Source: Spirochaetales bacterium
Lineage (GTDB): Bacteria > Spirochaetota > Spirochaetia > SZUA-6 > JAFGRV01
DNA length: 64,000 nucleotides
Assembly: GCA_016935735.1 (NCBI GenBank)
Contig: JAFGQK010000119.1
Location: forward strand, 1-64,000
Direction of reading: 5' to 3'
Below the pieces are notes generated by a model that saw only the letters and a list, made by a program, of their open reading frames with translations, ran no database searches and was not told the origin of the DNA. Positions 10,242-19,884 of this stretch are shown here, piece by piece (positions within the stretch are counted from its first letter, which is position 1; each line of letters starts with the position of its first letter). Made by a program: the position numbers and the translations under genes.

Positions 10242-11468
10242 ATGAAGATATGGATAAAACTTCTTATTGGTATAATACTTGGAACAATTCTCGGATTTGT
10301 TATACCGGTAAATATAGGTTCGGACTTTTTCGGAGTGGCTTCTCAACTTGCCATGAACATTGGGAGGTATATAGTATTCCCACTTGTCTTTTTTTCCGTT
10401 ATTTATGGGACATACGAATTAAAGCTTGAGCATTCCCGGTTCAAGGTTTACGGACTCATGTTTCTCTATATGCTTGCATCGACATTAATTCTGGTGATTA
10501 TTGGTGTTGTTTCCGTATTTATTTTTTTCCAGGGAAGAATTAAGGCAGTGACAGATGAAATGGAATTAATCTATGTCCCGGGATTTAAAGAAGTAATCCT
10601 TTCGAGCTTTCCAAAAAATATGTTCAATGCCCTTATCGAACAGGGGGATTTTCTCCTCCCGGTTATTGTACTGGCAGTCGTATTCGGGATGAATCTTACT
10701 TTTGATAAAGTGATTACAAGACCTGTTGTTCAGTTTGTGGATTCATTATCCAGGATTTTCTATCATATCAATTCCTTTGTTACGGAGGTTTTTGCTGTAG
10801 GACTTGTTTTTATTACTGCTTCATCAATCATGGAATTAAGGTCCATTCAGAATTTCGCTATCTATACACAGCTTATTTTGATTCTTGTCATTGATGTGGC
10901 AATCGTATTATTCGGAGTTTTCCCGGGAATTTTCTATCTTCTGGGGGAAAGAAAAAATCCGTATAAATGGCTGTATGCAATCACCGGTCCGCTCCTTACC
11001 GCACTTGCAACCGGTGATGAATATATTTCCTTAAGTATGCTTACGAAACATGGAAAAGAAAATATGGGAGTTCCGAGGAAAATAGGTTCAATTACCTATC
11101 CCATTTATGCACTTTTCGGCAAAGCGGGAACAGCACTGGTTGCCAGTGTCTCATTTATTGTGATTTTAAAATCTGCAAGTTCGCTGGATATCACTATCCT
11201 GGATGCCCTCTGGGTTATTCTCTTTTCTTTTCTTGTCTCATTTGCTGTAGGCCCTGAACCGGGTGGGAGTGCTTTTGTTGCAATAGCATTGCTCTGGAAA
11301 GCATCCGGAAATCCTGCCCAGGAATCGTATCTTATTCTTAAAGCAATACAACCCCTGCTTATCGGTTTTGGCGTTATCCTGGATGTGGCAACTTCTGCTT
11401 TTGTTTCTTTCCTTATTACCCACAGGGACGGGGTAAAACTCAAAATCGAAGCCAGGGACTTTATATAG
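10242..11468 (+). CDS. dicarboxylate/amino acid:cation symporter (DAACS) family protein
   Basis: Multi-TM protein with DAACS-type layout (IKLLIGIILGTILGFVIP N-terminus; GKAGTALVASVSFI). Confidence 0.8.
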   Translation: MKIWIKLLIGIILGTILGFVIPVNIGSDFFGVASQLAMNIGRYIVFPLVFFSVIYGTYELKLEHSRFKVYGLMFLYMLASTLILVIIGVVSVFIFFQGRIKAVTDEMELIYVPGFKEVILSSFPKNMFNALIEQGDFLLPVIVLAVVFGMNLTFDKVITRPVVQFVDSLSRIFYHINSFVTEVFAVGLVFITASSIMELRSIQNFAIYTQLILILVIDVAIVLFGVFPGIFYLLGERKNPYKWLYAITGPLLTALATGDEYISLSMLTKHGKENMGVPRKIGSITYPIYALFGKAGTALVASVSFIVILKSASSLDITILDALWVILFSFLVSFAVGPEPGGSAFVAIALLWKASGNPAQESYLILKAIQPLLIGFGVILDVATSAFVSFLITHRDGVKLKIEARDFI

Positions 11469-11558
11469 CATTCACCGGTAAAAAAAGCAAAAAAGAACTT
11501 TTATCATTCATCTAAAATTCCTCCTGTATCATGACGATATTGAAAAGGGAGGGGTAAT

Positions 11559-13256
11559 ATGATTACTATATTACAAAATCAGCATATTTGTAAAAGAAAA
11601 AGGACTTATTCGGCCTTTAAAAAGGAACAATTCAGGGAAAATCCCCGGGAATTTAAACAGTTACCCTTTTTATTTTCTTCAAGTAATAAAAGAACAAAGA
11701 GATATGTGTTGAAATTACCAGTCATCTCCGGTGTGGCACTATTTATCCTCTGTATCTTTGTTTCTGCACCCCACATTTTTTCTTTGAGCCTTTCAAAAAA
11801 AATAACCGAAACATTTCAACTCCCGGATGAATCCAGTCTTATCGGGTATCCGGATGGATATGAATATGTGGCCAATCTACAGGATGAAAGGGAATTCGGG
11901 ATAATCCGGATTGTACACGAAGATAACAACCATAAAGAGTATCCATCACATTATATTGTTAAAAAGGGAGATTCCGTTTACAGTATTTCCAGGGAATATA
12001 ATATTTCTTTATATGATATTTTAAGAGAAAACAGGATATCTGACCCGACAAAACTGAAAATCGGGGATATCCTTAAATTCCCCGTTTTTCCCGGGGAAAA
12101 CACTTTTTCCAGGGAAACTGCAGTTTCATATAATCCGGGGACAAATCTTCCTGAAGATATCGAGATTTCTGTAGATAAAAAATCCGGGATTGCTCCTTTA
12201 AAAGTAACCTTTAATTTGAATACGGAACTGAAAGCAGGAACGGATGATGAACCTTTCTCATTCATGTGGGTGCTGGGGAATGACAGGTATGTTTTCGATA
12301 AACAGGCGGAATACACTTATACAAATCCTGGTCTGTATAATGCTTTTCTTATTGTATCCGGGAATAGAAATAAAGAGGTTGTCTCGAATAAAATAGATAT
12401 AGAAGTAAAAAAGGAAAATGTACGAAGATTACGTATAGAAACAAAAAACCAGCAATACATTACGGTGAATCAGATCAATAAGACACTTACTCTATCAGAT
12501 CTTGCCGGACTTCCCGGGATTAACATGAAAGAACCGGATATGAAAATAACACAATCCCCTGAGCTTTTACAGCACCTTGGAAATGGGCAATTTCTTAGTA
12601 CCAGGTCCGGTTATTCCCGGATTACCGTTCTTGCAAATACCCAAAGGTATGTTTCATATGTATTTGTAAGCCCCATTCCCTCGAAACATAGCTGGGAACC
12701 TCCTTTCGATTGGTATAAAACACAGTTTGCTACCGGTATAACAGGGAACTGCGGACCTGCCAGTGTAGCAATGGCAATCCTTTGGGCAACAGGGGAAGAT
12801 GTCCCTGTTGCAAAAATAAGATCGGAAATCGGTTTACCAAATAAAAACGGTGCGATTAATTTATCACATATGTTTCCATCCTTTAAAAAACGGAGAATCA
12901 ATGCTTACCATACTTTCATTAATAATCCGGGAGATGTAAGAAACATCATCGACCGGGGGAATATTGCGATTATCGTTTTTAATACAAGAACCATATCAAA
13001 AACAAAAGGGGACATAAAGAAAAATTTTACCGGCCGGTATTACGATGATATAACAGGGCATTACTGTATTATCAAGGGATATACCCCGGATGGGAAATAC
13101 TTTATTGTTTATGATCCCATTCCTTCGGACTGGACGGGAAATAGTGCCCGCTATTCGGATGGTGTAAGCATGATTGGAAAAAACAGATATTATTCTGTTT
13201 CAGAGTTGTTCAGGACAATTGGGAAAAAGGTAATAGAGATAACACGAAACCCATGA
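11559..13256 (+). CDS. LysM-PKD-C39-like cysteine peptidase protein
   Basis: LysM (HYIVKKGDSVYSISREYNISLYDILRENRISDPTKLKIGDILKFP), PKD-like (PLKVTFNLNTEL...YTYTNPGLYNAFLIVSG), C39_2-type NCGPASVAMA ... GHYCIIKGYTPDGKYFIVYDP. Confidence 0.82.
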   Translation: MITILQNQHICKRKRTYSAFKKEQFRENPREFKQLPFLFSSSNKRTKRYVLKLPVISGVALFILCIFVSAPHIFSLSLSKKITETFQLPDESSLIGYPDGYEYVANLQDEREFGIIRIVHEDNNHKEYPSHYIVKKGDSVYSISREYNISLYDILRENRISDPTKLKIGDILKFPVFPGENTFSRETAVSYNPGTNLPEDIEISVDKKSGIAPLKVTFNLNTELKAGTDDEPFSFMWVLGNDRYVFDKQAEYTYTNPGLYNAFLIVSGNRNKEVVSNKIDIEVKKENVRRLRIETKNQQYITVNQINKTLTLSDLAGLPGINMKEPDMKITQSPELLQHLGNGQFLSTRSGYSRITVLANTQRYVSYVFVSPIPSKHSWEPPFDWYKTQFATGITGNCGPASVAMAILWATGEDVPVAKIRSEIGLPNKNGAINLSHMFPSFKKRRINAYHTFINNPGDVRNIIDRGNIAIIVFNTRTISKTKGDIKKNFTGRYYDDITGHYCIIKGYTPDGKYFIVYDPIPSDWTGNSARYSDGVSMIGKNRYYSVSELFRTIGKKVIEITRNP

Positions 13257-13368
13257 TTACTTGAATATTGCTGATTTTTTCTTTGTTGTTATCTTTTTAT
13301 TTTCCACATCAAGATTGTGACACCATATAGCGTCAGAAGCGCTATACGAATGTTAAGTACCACTTGCG

Positions 13369-13932
13369 TCAACCAAGTATCAATTGAACAATAAATGTAC
13401 TAATGATTATTATTGGAATAATAAATACTAATCCAAGAGTAAATGTTTTTTTTACATGTATTTTCATCGTTTCCATATTCGTTGTCTCCGGTATTTTTAA
13501 GAATCCCGGCCGTATTTTACCGATTAACAGTAAATCTATGAAAAATGAATCAAACAAAACCAATAAGATCATTAAAATGGATATATATGCTATCTTTTCC
13601 GGGAAACTGACTTTCCCTTTAAAAGAGACTACCCCGAAAAGTACAAAAAAGGAAATAATCAATATGAATACAGAGAACATTATCAGTATACCAGTAAATG
13701 ATTGTTCCTTTTTCAAATGGCCGGACGGATCCCTGGTTTTATGAACAATCCCGGTTTTATAAACAACAAATGTCAATAGCAGAAGAGAAAAGGAACCGAT
13801 TGTAAAGAATATTAAAATACTTCCTGTCATCATCGCTGTCCGGCTATATCTTTGTACGTAACCGATTTGTAATGGTATATCGATATACTCATCTATTACC
13901 TCCACATTACTATTAATTTCTTGTTTGTACAA
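13369..13932 (-). CDS. hypothetical membrane protein (TTG start)
   Basis: ORF with several TM segments; first codon reads TTG. Confidence 0.55.
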   Translation of the reverse strand: MYKQEINSNVEVIDEYIDIPLQIGYVQRYSRTAMMTGSILIFFTIGSFSLLLLTFVVYKTGIVHKTRDPSGHLKKEQSFTGILIMFSVFILIISFFVLFGVVSFKGKVSFPEKIAYISILMILLVLFDSFFIDLLLIGKIRPGFLKIPETTNMETMKIHVKKTFTLGLVFIIPIIIISTFIVQLILG

Positions 13933-14147
13933 TTATCTGATTATAATCTTCTTCCAGGTTTCCGTATTCATTATTAAAATTCTCAAAATTTTCTTCAAAA
14001 AGATTCATTATTGACATATGAGATGGTTTTACTTTTTTCTTTAATAATTTCACTCCCTCTTTCATCAAATATGAAGCTCATTCAACAAAATAATCCATTT
14101 GTTCTGTTTGCAGATATTTCATAGGACGTATCACTTTCCCTTTATAT

Positions 14148-14199
14148 GCTATTAAGTCTTATTTTCTTGTTTTTTAACAAGAAAATAAGACTTAATAGC
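14148..14199. repeat. perfect 24-bp inverted repeat with TTTT loop
   Basis: GCTATTAAGTCTTATTTTCTTGTT-TTTT-AACAAGAAAATAAGACTTAATAGC. Confidence 0.97.
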
Positions 14200-14202
14200 C
14201 GA

Positions 14203-14262
14203 ACGCAGGCATTTGGAAATCACATCATTTTTGGTTGCGGGCATAGCCTGCGTCATGAATAT
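14203..14262. repeat. dispersed repeat, copy C
   Basis: ACGCAGGC (14203-14210) / GCCTGCGT (14246-14253), internal GGTTGCGGGCATAGCC. Confidence 0.7.
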
Positions 14263-14801
14263 AAATCGATAATATCTTTTATTTTTTTATTAATAGCTTC
14301 TTCAGGGTAAAAATCCAGTAAATTATCATCATATTTTGAGTTAATAAATAGTTTCCAGGTATTCCAATCAGGATTCTTCTGAATAAATTCAATATCAATA
14401 CCATACCAGTCTTTCTTTATTTCCCGGATAAATAATGGATTTTCATTAAATTGAGTACAAAATTTCTTTTTGGCAGGACGATTAATATAAAATTCCCATA
14501 AATTATCCAGAAACAGATGATATAAATATCCAATTTTAAAACTTCTTTCTTTACTTGATAATTTATTTTCATTTGTCTTTACATATTTTCTATAGAACAT
14601 TAAATCTTCGGTCTTCCATTTAGGAATATTTTTATTTCTAAAGTGGCTTATCGATGACGGGGTCGAGTATGTCTTCTTATCCGGATTCAGAATACCAGCA
14701 TCCGGTGCAATATTTCCGATTAAAAAGTATTGATAATCTTTTCTAGAGTATTCATGTTGAAATTTTTCTGCAACTCGTAAATGTGTAATCCAGGTAGCCA
14801 T
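14253..14801 (-). CDS. zinc-dependent phospholipase C-like / HD-type metal hydrolase family protein
   Basis: MATWITHLRVAEKF start and conserved H/D residues typical of Zn_dep_PLPC-like proteins; stop codon lies in repeat copy C. Confidence 0.6.
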   Translation of the reverse strand: MATWITHLRVAEKFQHEYSRKDYQYFLIGNIAPDAGILNPDKKTYSTPSSISHFRNKNIPKWKTEDLMFYRKYVKTNENKLSSKERSFKIGYLYHLFLDNLWEFYINRPAKKKFCTQFNENPLFIREIKKDWYGIDIEFIQKNPDWNTWKLFINSKYDDNLLDFYPEEAINKKIKDIIDLYS

Positions 14802-14874
14802 ATTAATACCCTCTTATATTATAGATATCTCTTCCTGTGTAATCGGTGGTTTCCCTTTTCTTGAATCTATATTC

Positions 14875-15387
14875 CTATATAGATACAATTTCCCCGGTAG
14901 TTTTAACATCAATAAGTTTTTTTATCTCACTATTTACTTCTTCTATTATTTTCCCGGCATCTTTATTGTAATTACTATGTCCATCACTTACAAGTATTGC
15001 TTTAAAACCGTTTTCTATTGCCCCCATACAGGTCGCTTTCACACAACCATGTGAAACCAATCCGCATATAAGTACCTGGTTGATATTCAATGTATTTAGT
15101 TCAGTTTTCAGTGATGTTCCTATAAACGAATCACCATGCTCCTTTTCAATCCGTATGTCATTCGTATCATAATCGATGTCCTGGTGTATTTCCCAATCGG
15201 GAGTTGATTTTTTTAAAAAGCTTTTGCTGCAATGCTGTATAATAACGACATAATTACTGGTTTTTCTTGTATGTTTGATAAGCTTGTTAATGTTTTCTAT
15301 TAATGTATTCTCTTTGTATAGTTTCGTCTTTTTCTTGAATATTCCTTTCTGTACATCAATAACCAATAAAGCATATTTTTCTTCCAT
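14875..15387 (-). CDS. isochorismatase-family cysteine hydrolase
   Basis: LLVIDVQKGIF (catalytic Asp), VLICGLVSHGCVKATCMGA (Cys loop). Confidence 0.9.
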   Translation of the reverse strand: MEEKYALLVIDVQKGIFKKKTKLYKENTLIENINKLIKHTRKTSNYVVIIQHCSKSFLKKSTPDWEIHQDIDYDTNDIRIEKEHGDSFIGTSLKTELNTLNINQVLICGLVSHGCVKATCMGAIENGFKAILVSDGHSNYNKDAGKIIEEVNSEIKKLIDVKTTGEIVSI

Positions 15388-15453
15388 ACAATTCCCTTTC
15401 CAATTCTTGACTATCTCCCTTAAATTCGCTGCCAGGTGATATATACATCATTC

Positions 15454-16341
15454 TTAATCAGACTCCATACCGGCCATTTCCCTGTAACGTTCCGTATCAA
15501 AACCAAGGTATTCAGCTTCTCTAAAAAGTTCTTCTGCTTTATTCATATCTTTTTCGACATCCTCTCCCTGTGCATACATAACAGCAAGAGTTGCAGATGC
15601 CTGACCACTTCCAGCGTCGACAGCCATTGAGTACCATTCAACAGCTTTTAGCATATCCTTTTTTACATATTTACCAGTTGCATAAAATGATCCCATATTG
15701 TAGCATGCCCGGTAATGGCCTGCTTCAGCAGCTTTCAGATTTGCTTCAAATGCCTTTTCATTATCGATTTCTGTTCCAATTCCGGTTGAATAATGAATAT
15801 ATAATTCAAATAATGCATTGGAATTACCCATTGCAGCAGCCTTTTCCTGTAACTTAAAAGCAGCAACCGGATCTCTTTTCGTTCCAAATCCGGCACATAA
15901 AAATAGACCATACAAGTATATTACATTATGAGCATTTTCATTTTCTTTCATATACTCAATCAACATCTTACAGGTTTCAGCTTCCTCCTCTTCAGGCAAA
16001 CCATCTCTTAGTTCAAACCATCTGAACTCTATTAGTTTAATAACGGCATCTTTGACCCCGGCTTTTATCGCCTCTTTCAGTATCTCTTCAACTTTGTTAT
16101 ATTTATAATCCTTTTTATAATAATTCACAAGTTCAAATAAAGCTTCGGTACAACCTCCTTTATAGGCAAATTGCAGTGCATTTTCAGCTTTTTCAACTTC
16201 TTCCATTGACAGGATACCTATCATTAAATCACCTCTCATAAGCCGGAGTTGCAAATCTTGATACCACTCCATAGCCAGATTTGCAGATTCTTTTGAAGGT
16301 GGTTTCATTAATATTTCATCAATATTAAATTTGGACATCAT
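15454..16341 (-). CDS. Sel1-repeat protein
   Basis: Sel1 units: YNMGSFYATGKYVKKDMLKAVEWYSMAVDAGSGQASATLAVMYAQG. Confidence 0.85.
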   Translation of the reverse strand: MMSKFNIDEILMKPPSKESANLAMEWYQDLQLRLMRGDLMIGILSMEEVEKAENALQFAYKGGCTEALFELVNYYKKDYKYNKVEEILKEAIKAGVKDAVIKLIEFRWFELRDGLPEEEEAETCKMLIEYMKENENAHNVIYLYGLFLCAGFGTKRDPVAAFKLQEKAAAMGNSNALFELYIHYSTGIGTEIDNEKAFEANLKAAEAGHYRACYNMGSFYATGKYVKKDMLKAVEWYSMAVDAGSGQASATLAVMYAQGEDVEKDMNKAEELFREAEYLGFDTERYREMAGMESD

Positions 16342-16519
16342 GTTTCTCCTTTATGCTTTAAATTCATCACACGCGATTCTCATATTTTCTATCAAACAAT
16401 AAATAGTAAGTCCGTTATTTTGTGCAGTTATCGGTCGATTATCCAATTTTTTCAACACGGATTTATGTAAATTTTAATTGATTTTCACTTATTTCCTGCT
16501 TTTCCTGGTTAACAAAAAC

Positions 16520-16550
16520 CCCGGTCAAAACCAGTTTTGTTTTGACCGGG
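16520..16550 (-). terminator. rho-independent terminator after MCP
   Basis: CCCGGTCAAAAC-CAGTTTT-GTTTTGACCGGG; minus strand reads into GTTTTTGTT. Confidence 0.8.
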
Positions 16551-16560
16551 ATTGATCTTT

Positions 16561-18834
16561 TCATTCCTTGTTAAATTTCGTTATAGAAATTTCCAGGTCT
16601 TTACTCATATTCACAATATTATTTATCGAATTGAATATCTGCCTTGCTATTTCTGCCGACTCCTTGGCAATTTTTGCCATTTGTGTCATCGTCTCTGCTG
16701 CCTGTTTTGAACCATTTTCCTGCTGCTTTATTGAAATATCGATTTTCTGTGTGAATATATAATTATTATTGATGTTTTCCACGACCTCCTTAAGACTTGT
16801 ATGCAAGCTTTTAGCAATATCCACACTCTCGACTACCCTCTTTGATTCGGTTCTGCTGGATGTTATAATGGAATTGATAAATGCCGTAATATCTTTTGCA
16901 GCTACCTCGGCTTTTTTTGCTGTCGTAATCGTCTCTTTTGATAATTCTCTTATTTCCGCAGCAATAATACTGAAACCTTTACCTGTTTCTCCGGCACGTG
17001 AGGCCTCAATCGATGCATTTATCGCCAATATATTGGTCTTGTTCGCAACTTCCTTTATTATTTCCACCAGTTCGTTTATTAACTCAGATCTTTTCCCTAA
17101 TTCACCAATCTGATTGGCATTAGTCTCGCTGATTTGCCCTGCTTCTCCCAGTTGTGTCACCGTCTTTACTAATAGTTCCTGCCCTTTCAATAATTCTTTA
17201 ACGACTTCACCGCTTGCCATAACCAATTCGCTTGCATTCATCGTAATCTGTTTTGCTGTTATACTTAATTCCCCCAGTGTTGCACTTACCTCTGTTATAC
17301 TGCTTGCCTGTTCGGTCGATGCTGCCTTTTGTTCCTCCACTGCTGCATGGATTTCTTTTGTATTCGACACCAATTCAATAATGCCTATTTGAACCTTACT
17401 TATGATCTCATAGAGATTTTTACTCATCATCATAAAGGCTTTTCCCAGGTCTCCCTTCAGGCTTTGATTTACTATATTCTTTGTAAGATTCCCTTCTGCA
17501 ATAACATTTGCACTTTTCTCAATCTCCTGTAATGAGCTGATAAAATAATTGAACCATGCACCGATTTCATTGAATTCATTATCGCATATTGTCCTGTAAA
17601 TAAAACATCCCGGACAATTCCTGTATTTGCCGGATAGAAGTGCGGGGCATCTTGTCTCCTGGCCGATTTCCGGTGCAAAACTGCCGATTTCAAAAAAACA
17701 GTACGATTTCTCCTTCTTTAACTCTTTAAAATCATTAACATCAAATTCTCCACGCGATGAATAATCGATCTTTTTCAGAGGATACGCCACAGCAAGGTTC
17801 CCTTTGGAAGATTGGGTCAATATGGATCTCAATGTATTGATAGGCTTCAAAAAAACAATTGAATATCCGAAGAGTAATAAAAGAATAAACACAATAGCGA
17901 TAATGACAATAAATATAATAATGTTCTGGGTCTGTACATATAATGGTCGAAAGATTTCTTTTAAATAATTATCTACCAGGAATATCCAGTTCATTTCTTC
18001 ATAGTATTCATAAATGACCAGTTTGTTTTCCTTTATATTATTTTCTATTACCTGATAGGTTAATTCCCCGGTTTTATTCTTGCATATTTCGCGAATATAA
18101 AAGTAGCCTTTTATATCCCGGTTATCATAAATATTATCTCCTTCATAAATATCATGATATAAAACATTTCCCCGGTCATCGATAATCGAAATCGATTCAC
18201 CTTTATTTTTTTCCAGGCTTGCAATATCGTCTTTCAAATCTTCGGTTGTAAGAAGATAATTCAATTCCTCTATAATAACCGTTGTACAGAGTATCCAGTT
18301 CCACCCGGGAAACTGTATAAAGTACAGAGCTTTTTTATGGTCATATATTTCACCAAATTCTTTCCAGCGATATTCAATATAGCCTTCATTTTTAGAACCT
18401 ATTTGTTGAACAAAATCATATTCGGAAGCATCTTGATTTTTCAATAATGGATGCATTTCAAACGTTATAACAGGCGTCCTGCTTGTATTCAGGATGAATA
18501 GATATCCTGTTTTACCTACAGTTTTTTCACTTATTTTTCTTTCTATTTGATTTATTGCTTCAGTTTTTTTTAATTTTTTTTCCTGAACCTGTTTATAGTA
18601 TGATTTTAGCTCAGATACCATTGACTCAGAGATCGCCCTCAAATAATTTTTTATGGCTAAAGTAACATTCTTTTTATAATTCAATACAATATTTTTTGAT
18701 ACATTGCGAATCTGACTTTTAATTGAAGAGAGGATTAATCCTTCACTTGTATAATAGAAAAAGAGTAAGAGTATGCCCGCTATTAAAGCAATGACAATAC
18801 CAAAACTGATCAGGAATTTATACTTAACTTTCAT
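16561..18834 (-). CDS. methyl-accepting chemotaxis protein with Cache sensor and Cys-rich insertion
   Basis: TM-Cache-TM; MCP hairpin tip (KTNILAINASIEASRAGETGKGFSIIAAEIRELS); cysteine cluster CFFEIGSFAPEIGQETRCPALLSGKYRNCPGCFIYRTIC. Confidence 0.93.
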   Translation of the reverse strand: MKVKYKFLISFGIVIALIAGILLLFFYYTSEGLILSSIKSQIRNVSKNIVLNYKKNVTLAIKNYLRAISESMVSELKSYYKQVQEKKLKKTEAINQIERKISEKTVGKTGYLFILNTSRTPVITFEMHPLLKNQDASEYDFVQQIGSKNEGYIEYRWKEFGEIYDHKKALYFIQFPGWNWILCTTVIIEELNYLLTTEDLKDDIASLEKNKGESISIIDDRGNVLYHDIYEGDNIYDNRDIKGYFYIREICKNKTGELTYQVIENNIKENKLVIYEYYEEMNWIFLVDNYLKEIFRPLYVQTQNIIIFIVIIAIVFILLLLFGYSIVFLKPINTLRSILTQSSKGNLAVAYPLKKIDYSSRGEFDVNDFKELKKEKSYCFFEIGSFAPEIGQETRCPALLSGKYRNCPGCFIYRTICDNEFNEIGAWFNYFISSLQEIEKSANVIAEGNLTKNIVNQSLKGDLGKAFMMMSKNLYEIISKVQIGIIELVSNTKEIHAAVEEQKAASTEQASSITEVSATLGELSITAKQITMNASELVMASGEVVKELLKGQELLVKTVTQLGEAGQISETNANQIGELGKRSELINELVEIIKEVANKTNILAINASIEASRAGETGKGFSIIAAEIRELSKETITTAKKAEVAAKDITAFINSIITSSRTESKRVVESVDIAKSLHTSLKEVVENINNNYIFTQKIDISIKQQENGSKQAAETMTQMAKIAKESAEIARQIFNSINNIVNMSKDLEISITKFNKE

Positions 18835-18840
18835 ACGGAA

Positions 18841-19674
18841 TTATAACTTTCTTACAATATCATAAAAACTATCGTCCCGGACAACATATCCTACAGCCTG
18901 TAAACCGCTTAACACTTCCGGGCTTACATTCACCAGCAGTTCTCTTACCTTTGCTGTCAGTTCCGGGGTAAGTGATGGGTGTGCTGTCATACATAAATTG
19001 GGAATGGGTGGTGTTGTATAGATAACTTTGTATATATCCCCGTCTTTTTCAACCGCTTTGGTCAGGTTAAAATCCCATGTCGCCCCGGCATCAATCTTCC
19101 CCTGTGTAACAGCATCGGTTACATTAGGGTGGGAACCCAAAAAGAGTGTTTCACCGAAAAAGGTCTCATAATCGATATTCATCGACTTAAGCATGGCATT
19201 CGGATATTTAAATCCACTTGATGACCCCTTATCGACAAAGCCGAATTTTTTCCCTTTCAGGCTTTGTATATCAGTAATATCATCCCTGGTTTTTAACGCA
19301 ACGATATACCCAAGATATGAATCAATCTTTTTCGTCTTGTCCGGATTCATCTGTAGTTCTGTTACAAGTAATTCAATGTTCGGATCTGTCTTTTTTGCCT
19401 GGATATACAGAACAGGTGATAAAATGCAGAATTGTACCTCGCCTTTTATTAACCACTGGAGTACCTCATCGTATCCTGACCCGATCTGGACGACAAAATT
19501 CTGTTTTGTATTCTTGCTTAAATAATCCATAAGAGGTTTGTATAATGCCGTTGTCTCCTCGACTGTTTGATTCTTTTCAAGGCCGAGAGCGGCAAACTTT
19601 ATTGTTCTGGCATCCTGGCTGCATGAAAAAAATAACAATACTCCCACTACCAAGAAAATAATGATATTCTTCAT
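18841..19674 (-). CDS. PhnD-like phosphate/phosphonate-type substrate-binding lipoprotein
   Basis: Lipobox-like LLFFSC; PhnD-family layout (GKKFGFVDKGSSSGFKYPNAML); 6-bp gap to the MCP. Confidence 0.88.
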   Translation of the reverse strand: MKNIIIFLVVGVLLFFSCSQDARTIKFAALGLEKNQTVEETTALYKPLMDYLSKNTKQNFVVQIGSGYDEVLQWLIKGEVQFCILSPVLYIQAKKTDPNIELLVTELQMNPDKTKKIDSYLGYIVALKTRDDITDIQSLKGKKFGFVDKGSSSGFKYPNAMLKSMNIDYETFFGETLFLGSHPNVTDAVTQGKIDAGATWDFNLTKAVEKDGDIYKVIYTTPPIPNLCMTAHPSLTPELTAKVRELLVNVSPEVLSGLQAVGYVVRDDSFYDIVRKL

Positions 19675-19884
19675 ATTTTCCTCCTTAATTTATAAATTGT
19701 TTATAATTAGTATGGCCATAGTTTCAATGATAAAGTATCGGTATAATACATGTCAAATTTCTGATAATGAAAATTCAGATAAATTATATTTTTCACCTTA
19801 ACAGGGATATAATGAAATTATGTTAAGTATAATGATGAAAGACAGCTATTCACGTGAAAACATGCTTTTTATGAAGAATCCCTT

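Noticed and set aside
13305-13380. Possible further copy of the dispersed repeat (ACTTGCGTCAACC resembles copy A ACTTGCGTTGGCC; 7-bp hairpin TATAGCG/CGCTATA)
   Set aside because: Only a short stretch matches and no complementary partner arm was found
13913-14065. 50-aa minus-strand ORF (MKEGVKLLKKKVKPSHMSIMNLFEENFENFNNEYGNLEEDYNQIIVQTRN)
   Set aside because: No convincing SD and no recognised family; overlaps the TTG start of the next gene. Kept only as a weak possibility
16568-17693. Plus-strand and alternate-frame ORFs across the MCP gene
   Set aside because: Antisense or out-of-frame shadows of the conserved MCP signalling domain
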